The notes under the pieces were generated by a model. It was not told the origin of the DNA and searched no databases. It saw only the letters and a program-made list of their open reading frames with translations. DNA of 64,000 nucleotides, from the NCBI RefSeq assembly GCF_006539505.1, contig NZ_BJND01000005.1:124001-188000 (forward strand), in the 5' to 3' direction. Made by a program: the position numbers and the translations under genes. Source of the DNA: Streptomyces spinoverrucosus (lineage in GTDB: Bacteria; Actinomycetota; Actinomycetes; Streptomycetales; Streptomycetaceae). This document shows, piece by piece, positions 59,824-64,000 of the stretch (its first letter is position 1; each line of letters starts with the position of its first letter).

Positions 59824-60306
59824 TCAGGTCGGGGCCGCGAGGGGCTCCACCGGGGTGCCCGGATCGCCCGGGTTGCGGAGCCCCTCCGCCGCGTCCGCGA
59901 CCCGCCGGATGAGGTCCAGGAACTGCGTCTGCTCCGCGGCCGACAGGGGCGCGAGGAACACCTGGTTCATCCGGGCGGTGCGCAGCGCCAGCTTGCGATG
60001 GGTGCGCACGCCGTCCTCGGTCAAGCGCAGCAAGAAGCGGCGGCCGTCGCCCGGATCGCGGACCTTGTCCAGCAGTCCCCGACGACCGAGCCGGCTGATC
60101 ACCTCCGCGACGGTGGAACGGTCGAGCCCGACCCGCTCCCCCACCGTGCGCTGGTCCAGCCCCGGCTCGTCGACGAGCGCGTTGAGCACGGCGAACTGCG
60201 GTGAGGTGATCTCCTCGGACACCATCGCGTTCCACAGCAGGTAGTGCGCCTGCTGGAGCCGCCGGGCGAGATGCCCGGGATGGTTGGTGAGATCCACCGC
60301 CGCCAT
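59824..60306 (-). CDS. pcaV: MarR family regulator PcaV (protocatechuate-responsive)
   Basis: Winged-helix repressor of 160 residues. The DNA-binding part is SPQFAVLNALVDEPGLDQRTVGERVGLDRSTVAEVISRLGRRGLL (recognition helix DRSTVAEVISRL) and the wing RDPGDGRRFLLRL. In Streptomyces the MarR protein next to the pca genes is PcaV, which is released from DNA by protocatechuate. The divergent position, 181 bp from pcaI, and two matching palindromes between them fit this. ATG start (MAAVDLTNHPG), not the upstream in-frame ATG, because of homology and since the first operator would otherwise be coding. Confidence 0.87.
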   Translation of the reverse strand: MAAVDLTNHPGHLARRLQQAHYLLWNAMVSEEITSPQFAVLNALVDEPGLDQRTVGERVGLDRSTVAEVISRLGRRGLLDKVRDPGDGRRFLLRLTEDGVRTHRKLALRTARMNQVFLAPLSAAEQTQFLDLIRRVADAAEGLRNPGDPGTPVEPLAAPT

Positions 60307-60332
60307 GTCCGCTCTCCGAAATCCTGTGTACG

Positions 60333-60344
60333 TCAGTGCACTGA
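60333..60344. promoter_or_regulatory. Predicted PcaV operator 1
   Basis: TCAGTGCACTGA, a perfect 12-bp palindrome, 27 bp upstream of pcaV. Together with the second site it suggests autoregulation. Confidence 0.6.
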
Positions 60345-60442
60345 ACGATACCTCCGAGAGCACGGACCTGTCGCCGATCCCGGCCGGGTCTTGACGGTGC
60401 GCGCACCCGAGTGGCAGCGTGAAGGAAACTTCACTGGATTAA

Positions 60443-60454
60443 TCAGTGCCCTGA
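60443..60454. promoter_or_regulatory. Predicted PcaV operator 2
   Basis: TCAGTGCCCTGA differs from operator 1 at one base and lies 34 bp upstream of pcaI. A preceding CACTG at 60432 forms a further inverted pair with its CAGTG. Likely represses pcaIJFHG until protocatechuate is present. Confidence 0.6.
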
Positions 60455-60487
60455 GTAATCACCCTCGGGAGAGATGGGGCTTCTCGG

Positions 60488-61243
60488 ATGGACAAGGTGG
60501 TCGCCACGGCCCTGGAGGCGGTGGCCGATGTGGGCGACGGCGCGTCGCTCGCGGTGGGCGGCTTCGGGCTGAGCGGTGTCCCGAACGTACTGATCGAGGC
60601 GCTCTACGAGCGCGGCGTCGGCGGGCTGTCGGTGGTGTCGAACAACTGCGGCGCGATGGAGTCCGGCCTGGCGGTGCTGCTCGCGGCCGGGCGGATCGTC
60701 CGGGTGACCGGCTCCTACATCGGCGGCAACAAGGAGTTCGCCCGCCAGTACCTGGCCGGTGAGCTGGAGCTGGAGCTGATCCCCCAGGGCACGCTGGCCG
60801 AGCGGCTGCGGGCGGGCGGGGCCGGTATCCCGGCCTTCTACACACCGGCCGGAGTGGGCACGCAGGTCGCCGAGGGCGGGCTCCCGTGGCGCTACGACGG
60901 TCGGGGCGGGGTCGCGGTGGCCTCACCGCCCAAGGAGGTACGGGAGTTCGACGGCGTGGAGTACGTGCTGGAGCACGGCATCCGCACCGACTTCGCCCTC
61001 GTACGCGCCGCGCGGGGCGACCGGCACGGCAACCTGGTCTTCAACAAGTCCGCCCGCAACTTCAACCCCCTTGCGGCGATGGCCGGTCGGGTGACCATCG
61101 CGGAGGTGGAGGAGCTGGTCGAGCCGGGTGACCTCGACCCGGACGCCGTGCACGTGCCCGGCATCTTCGTGCAGCGGGTGGTGGCGCTGACCCCGGAGCA
61201 GGCCGCCGACAAGCGGATCGAGCAGCGGACGGTGAGCAACTGA
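60488..61243 (+). CDS. pcaI: 3-oxoadipate CoA-transferase subunit A
   Basis: Alpha subunit, 251 residues, moving CoA from succinyl-CoA to 3-oxoadipate in protocatechuate breakdown. It has [17 protein letters not shown] near residue 21, typical of the CoA-transferase I alpha chain, and the [41 protein letters not shown] segment (shown as [19 protein letters not shown]). ATG start follows GGAGAGATGGGG. Its stop overlaps the start of pcaJ. Confidence 0.92.
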   Translation: MDKVVATALEAVADVGDGASLAVGGFGLSGVPNVLIEALYERGVGGLSVVSNNCGAMESGLAVLLAAGRIVRVTGSYIGGNKEFARQYLAGELELELIPQGTLAERLRAGGAGIPAFYTPAGVGTQVAEGGLPWRYDGRGGVAVASPPKEVREFDGVEYVLEHGIRTDFALVRAARGDRHGNLVFNKSARNFNPLAAMAGRVTIAEVEELVEPGDLDPDAVHVPGIFVQRVVALTPEQAADKRIEQRTVSN

Positions 61244-61890
61244 TGGCCTGGACACGCGAGGAGATGGCCGCGCGGGCCGCGCGTGAGCTGAAGGACGGGC
61301 AGTACGTCAATCTGGGCATCGGTCTGCCGACCCTGATCCCCAATCACCTCCCGCCAGGAGTCGAGGTGGTGCTGGAGTCGGAGAACGGCATCCTCGGCAC
61401 CGGCCCCTACCCGACCGAGGAGCAGATCGACCCGGACCTGATCAATGCGGGCAAGGAGACCGTCACCGTCCTGCCGGGCGCGTCCTTCTTCGACTCGGCG
61501 CTGTCCTTCGGGATGATCCGCGGCGGGCACATCGATGTCGCCGTGCTGGGCGCGATGCAGGTGTCGGAGAACGGCGACCTGGCGAACTGGGCCGTCCCGG
61601 GCAAGCTGGTCACCGGCATCGGCGGGGCGATGGACCTGGTGCACGGGGCCCGTACCGTCATCGTCGTGATGACCCACACCGCCAAGGACGGCAGCCCGAA
61701 AATCGTCGACGAGTGCACGCTCCCGCTCACGGGCAAGGCGTGTGTGAACCGGGTCATCACCGACCTGGGGGTGTTTGATGTGACCGACGGCGGGCTGGTG
61801 TTGACCGAGTGCGCGCCGGGCGTCACCGCCGAGGAGATCACCGCGAAGACCGCGGCGAAGGTGCGGGTCGGCGAGGAGGGGCGGTCATGA
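61243..61890 (+). CDS. pcaJ: 3-oxoadipate CoA-transferase subunit B
   Basis: Beta subunit, 215 residues, carrying the glutamate nucleophile in [15 protein letters not shown]. Start ATG shares one base with the pcaI stop (TGATG) so the subunits are made in equal amounts. Neighbours and overlap with pcaF confirm the pathway assignment. Confidence 0.92.
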   Translation: MAWTREEMAARAARELKDGQYVNLGIGLPTLIPNHLPPGVEVVLESENGILGTGPYPTEEQIDPDLINAGKETVTVLPGASFFDSALSFGMIRGGHIDVAVLGAMQVSENGDLANWAVPGKLVTGIGGAMDLVHGARTVIVVMTHTAKDGSPKIVDECTLPLTGKACVNRVITDLGVFDVTDGGLVLTECAPGVTAEEITAKTAAKVRVGEEGRS

Positions 61891-63089
61891 GGGACGTCTA
61901 CGTCGTCGACGCCGTCCGCACCCCGATCGGCCGCTACAACGGCGGCCTCGCCACCGTCCGCCCGGACGACCTGGCCGCCCACGCCATCCGGGAACTCCTC
62001 GCCCGCACCCCGGCGTTGGACCCGTCCCGGATCGAGGACGTCTACTTCGGCAACGCCAACGGCGCCGGCGAGGAGAACCGCAACGTCGCCCGCATGGCCG
62101 CCCTGCTCGCCGGTCTGCCCACCTCCGTGCCCGGCGTGACCGTCAACCGCCTGTGCGCCTCCGGCCTGGAGGCGGTGATCCAGGCGGCCCGTGGCATCGC
62201 GTGCGGGGACGCCTCCGTCGCCGTGGCCGGTGGAGTGGAGTCGATGACCCGGGCGCCGTATGTCCTGCCCAAGAACGACAAGCCGTTCCCGGCGGCCCAC
62301 ACCGAGCTGTACTCCACCACCCTGGGCTGGCGCATGGTCAACCCGAAGATGGACCCGCAGTGGACGGTCCCCCTGGGCGAAAGCGCGGAGTTGATCGCCG
62401 AGAAGCACAAGATCACCCGCGAGCAGCAGGACGAGTTCGCCCTGCACAGCCACCAGAAGGCCGCCGACGCCCAGAGCCAGGGCCTCTTCGACGCCGAACT
62501 CGCCCCCGTGGCCATTGCGCAGCGCAAGGGCGACCCCGTCGTCTTCGCCGCCGACGAATGCGTACGCCCGGATGCCTCACTGGAGGCGATGGCCAGGCTC
62601 AAGCCGTCGTTCCGCAACGACGACGGCACGGTCACCGCGGGCAATGCCTCCCCGCTCAACGACGGTGCCGCCGCGCTGCTGCTCGTGGACGAGGAAGGGC
62701 TGAAGGCCATCGGCCGTGAGCCTCTCGCCCGCGTCGGCGCCACCGGCGTCTCCGCACTCGACCCGCACTACTTCGGCCTCGCCCCCGTCGAGGCGGTGAA
62801 CCGGGCGCTCGCCAAGGCGGGCAAGGGGTTCGACGACCTGTCGGTCCTGGAACTGAACGAGGCCTTCGCCGCCCAGGTGCTCGGCTGCGTCGCCGAATGG
62901 CCCGAGTTCGACCCGGCGATCCTCAACCCCCAGGGCGGCGCCATCGCCCTCGGTCATCCCCTCGGCGCATCCGGCGCCCGCCTCGCCGGCACGGTCGCCC
63001 ACCAGCTCGCCCGCAAGGGCACCGGCACCGGCGTCGCCACCCTCTGCATCGGCGTGGGCCAGGGCCTCGCCCTCGTCCTCGAACGCTAG
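61887..63089 (+). CDS. pcaF: 3-oxoadipyl-CoA thiolase
   Basis: Final enzyme of the protocatechuate branch of the beta-ketoadipate pathway, giving succinyl-CoA and acetyl-CoA; 400 residues. The cysteine nucleophile is in [12 protein letters not shown] (about residue 90), the histidine in [15 protein letters not shown] and the second cysteine in [11 protein letters not shown] start overlaps the pcaJ stop as ATGA and has GAGGAGGGG upstream; the open frame upstream of it is discarded. The paralogous beta-oxidation thiolase elsewhere in the window is more distant. Confidence 0.92.
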   Translation: MRDVYVVDAVRTPIGRYNGGLATVRPDDLAAHAIRELLARTPALDPSRIEDVYFGNANGAGEENRNVARMAALLAGLPTSVPGVTVNRLCASGLEAVIQAARGIACGDASVAVAGGVESMTRAPYVLPKNDKPFPAAHTELYSTTLGWRMVNPKMDPQWTVPLGESAELIAEKHKITREQQDEFALHSHQKAADAQSQGLFDAELAPVAIAQRKGDPVVFAADECVRPDASLEAMARLKPSFRNDDGTVTAGNASPLNDGAAALLLVDEEGLKAIGREPLARVGATGVSALDPHYFGLAPVEAVNRALAKAGKGFDDLSVLELNEAFAAQVLGCVAEWPEFDPAILNPQGGAIALGHPLGASGARLAGTVAHQLARKGTGTGVATLCIGVGQGLALVLER

Positions 63090-63107
63090 GAACCCTCAGG
63101 GACCCCC

Positions 63108-63881
63108 ATGACTCTCACTCAGCACGACATCGATCAGGAGATCGCGGCCGAGCACGCCGCCTACGAAAAGCGCGTCGCCGACGGCGGGCCCATCGAGCAC
63201 CACCCGCGCCGCGACTACGCCCCGTACCGCTCCTCGCTGCTGCGCCACCCGAAACAGCCGCTGGTTCCGATCGACGTGGCCCAGGACCCGGAGCTGGTGG
63301 AACTCGCCTCCCCCGCATTCGGCGAGCGCGACATCACCGAGATCGACAACGACCTGACCCGCCAGCACACCGGCGAGCCCATCGGCGAGCGCATCACCGT
63401 CTCCGGCCGCCTGCTGGACCGCGCCGGGCGGCCGATCCGCGGTCAGCTCGTCGAGATCTGGCAGGCCAACTCGGCCGGCCGCTACGCCCACCAGCGTGAG
63501 CAGCACGACGCCCCGCTGGATCCCAACTTCACCGGCGTGGGCCGCACCCTCACCGACGCCGACGGCTTCTACCGGTTCACCACCATCCAGCCCGGCCCCT
63601 ACCCGTGGCGCAACCACGTCAACGCCTGGCGCCCGGCGCACATCCACTTCTCGGTCTTCGGTACGGCGTTCACCCAGCGGCTGGTGACACAGATGTACTT
63701 CCCGAACGACCCGCTCTTCGCCTACGACCCGATCCTGCAGTCCGTGACGGACGACGCCGCCCGGCAGCGTCTGGTCGCCACCTACGACCACAGCCTGTCC
63801 GTGCCGGAGTTCTCGCTGGGCTACCACTGGGACATCGTGCTCGACGGCCCGAACGCCACCTGGATGGAAGAGGGACGCTGA
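63108..63881 (+). CDS. pcaH: Protocatechuate 3,4-dioxygenase beta subunit
   Basis: Intradiol ring-cleavage dioxygenase, 257 residues, holding the catalytic iron. The N-terminal part contains HHPRRDYAPYRSSLLRHPKQPLVPI, a beta-subunit extension; the core is ITVSGRLLDRAGRPIRGQLVEIWQANSAGRYAHQ (given in part as LVEIWQANSAGRYAHQ), with tyrosine and histidine iron ligands around it (PGPYPWRNH and AHIHFSVFG). It precedes pcaG by only five bases, so both subunits are co-translated. ATG start with a purine-rich upstream (GGAACCCTCAGGGACC). Confidence 0.92.
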   Translation: MTLTQHDIDQEIAAEHAAYEKRVADGGPIEHHPRRDYAPYRSSLLRHPKQPLVPIDVAQDPELVELASPAFGERDITEIDNDLTRQHTGEPIGERITVSGRLLDRAGRPIRGQLVEIWQANSAGRYAHQREQHDAPLDPNFTGVGRTLTDADGFYRFTTIQPGPYPWRNHVNAWRPAHIHFSVFGTAFTQRLVTQMYFPNDPLFAYDPILQSVTDDAARQRLVATYDHSLSVPEFSLGYHWDIVLDGPNATWMEEGR

Positions 63882-63886
63882 CCGCC

Positions 63887-64000
63887 ATGACGAAGATCGA
63901 CACGAGCAGCCCGGAGAACGTGCTGCCCACCCCGTCGCACACGGTGGGCCCGTTCTACGGCTACGCGCTGCCCTTCCCCGGCGGCGAGGACATCGCGCCC
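63887..64000 (+). CDS. pcaG: Protocatechuate 3,4-dioxygenase alpha subunit (N-terminal part)
   Basis: First 38 codons of the alpha subunit, cut by the window end. It reads MTKIDTSSPENVLPTPSHTV then GPFYGYALPFPGGED, where the TPSHTVGPFYG segment is the family's N-terminal signature. Starts five bases after the pcaH stop. The remaining pca genes (such as pcaB and pcaL) presumably lie to the right of the window. Confidence 0.88.
   Translation, partial: MTKIDTSSPENVLPTPSHTVGPFYGYALPFPGGEDIAP

Noticed and set aside
1..64000. Integrated phage, transposon or biosynthetic gene cluster
   Set aside because: No integrase, transposase, tRNA att site, polyketide or peptide synthetase gene was seen. Composition is even and gene order looks like ordinary Streptomyces chromosome.

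Overview
This window is a stretch of very GC-rich actinobacterial chromosome, almost certainly from a Streptomyces. The evidence is the strong G/C bias at third codon positions, frequent GTG starts, a sporulation-type SsgA-like protein, a WhiB-like protein, a two-domain laccase and the pca cluster controlled by a PcaV-type MarR protein. From memory, the gene order closely follows, in reverse, the S. coelicolor segment from the hopanoid cluster (around SCO6759) down to the pca genes (around SCO6700); this was not tested by alignment. I see no tRNA, rRNA, insertion sequence, integrase or CRISPR array.

Layout. 1-0.6 kb: start of hopanoid gene hpnC, cut by the window edge. 0.9-8 kb: leftward envelope-polymer cluster (TagGH-like ABC exporter, glycosyltransferase, two CDP-alcohol phosphotransferases, a glycerol-1-phosphate-dehydrogenase-like enzyme, a nucleotidyltransferase). 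8.2-15.4 kb: galE, a metal efflux protein, idi, an anti-sigma-type ATPase, a HdeD-like membrane protein, an enoyl-CoA hydratase and two DJ-1 proteins, one fused to AraC. 15.2-26.5 kb: a small LPFR protein, tex, an ABC-F protein, an unknown protein followed by a 60-bp repeat array, an FAD oxidoreductase, and a secreted X-Pro peptidase and M1 peptidase. 26.5-31.7 kb: DUF6766 membrane protein, a 27-residue membrane peptide, a lipoprotein, a PfkB kinase/macro-domain pair, ansP and a MerR regulator.

31.7-36.4 kb: fatty-acid beta-oxidation genes. 36.5-40.2 kb: small genes, endonuclease V and ssgD. 40.2-44.4 kb: a second ABC-F gene with an elaborate leader and an adjoining UvrA-like gene. 44.5-49.2 kb: ddaH, an acyl-ACP desaturase with a triple operator, a WhiB-like gene, a VOC protein and a LacI regulator. 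49.2-55.1 kb: laccase diverging from two large secreted redox/sugar proteins. 55.1-57.3 kb: divergent LigD-polymerase and ATP-dependent ligase genes. 57.3-59.8 kb: alcohol dehydrogenase and a DUF3048 lipoprotein. 59.8-64 kb: pcaV and pcaIJFHG for protocatechuate breakdown, cut in pcaG.

The most interesting points are: the envelope cluster, one of whose CDP-alcohol phosphotransferases lacks the last catalytic aspartate; the candidate 3-keto-sugar oxidation system beside the laccase; the candidate attenuation leader of the ABC-F gene; the 15-bp triple operator before the desaturase; the tandem array that seems derived from the 3' end of the gene next to it; and a palindromic repeat inserted in frame in the macro-domain gene.
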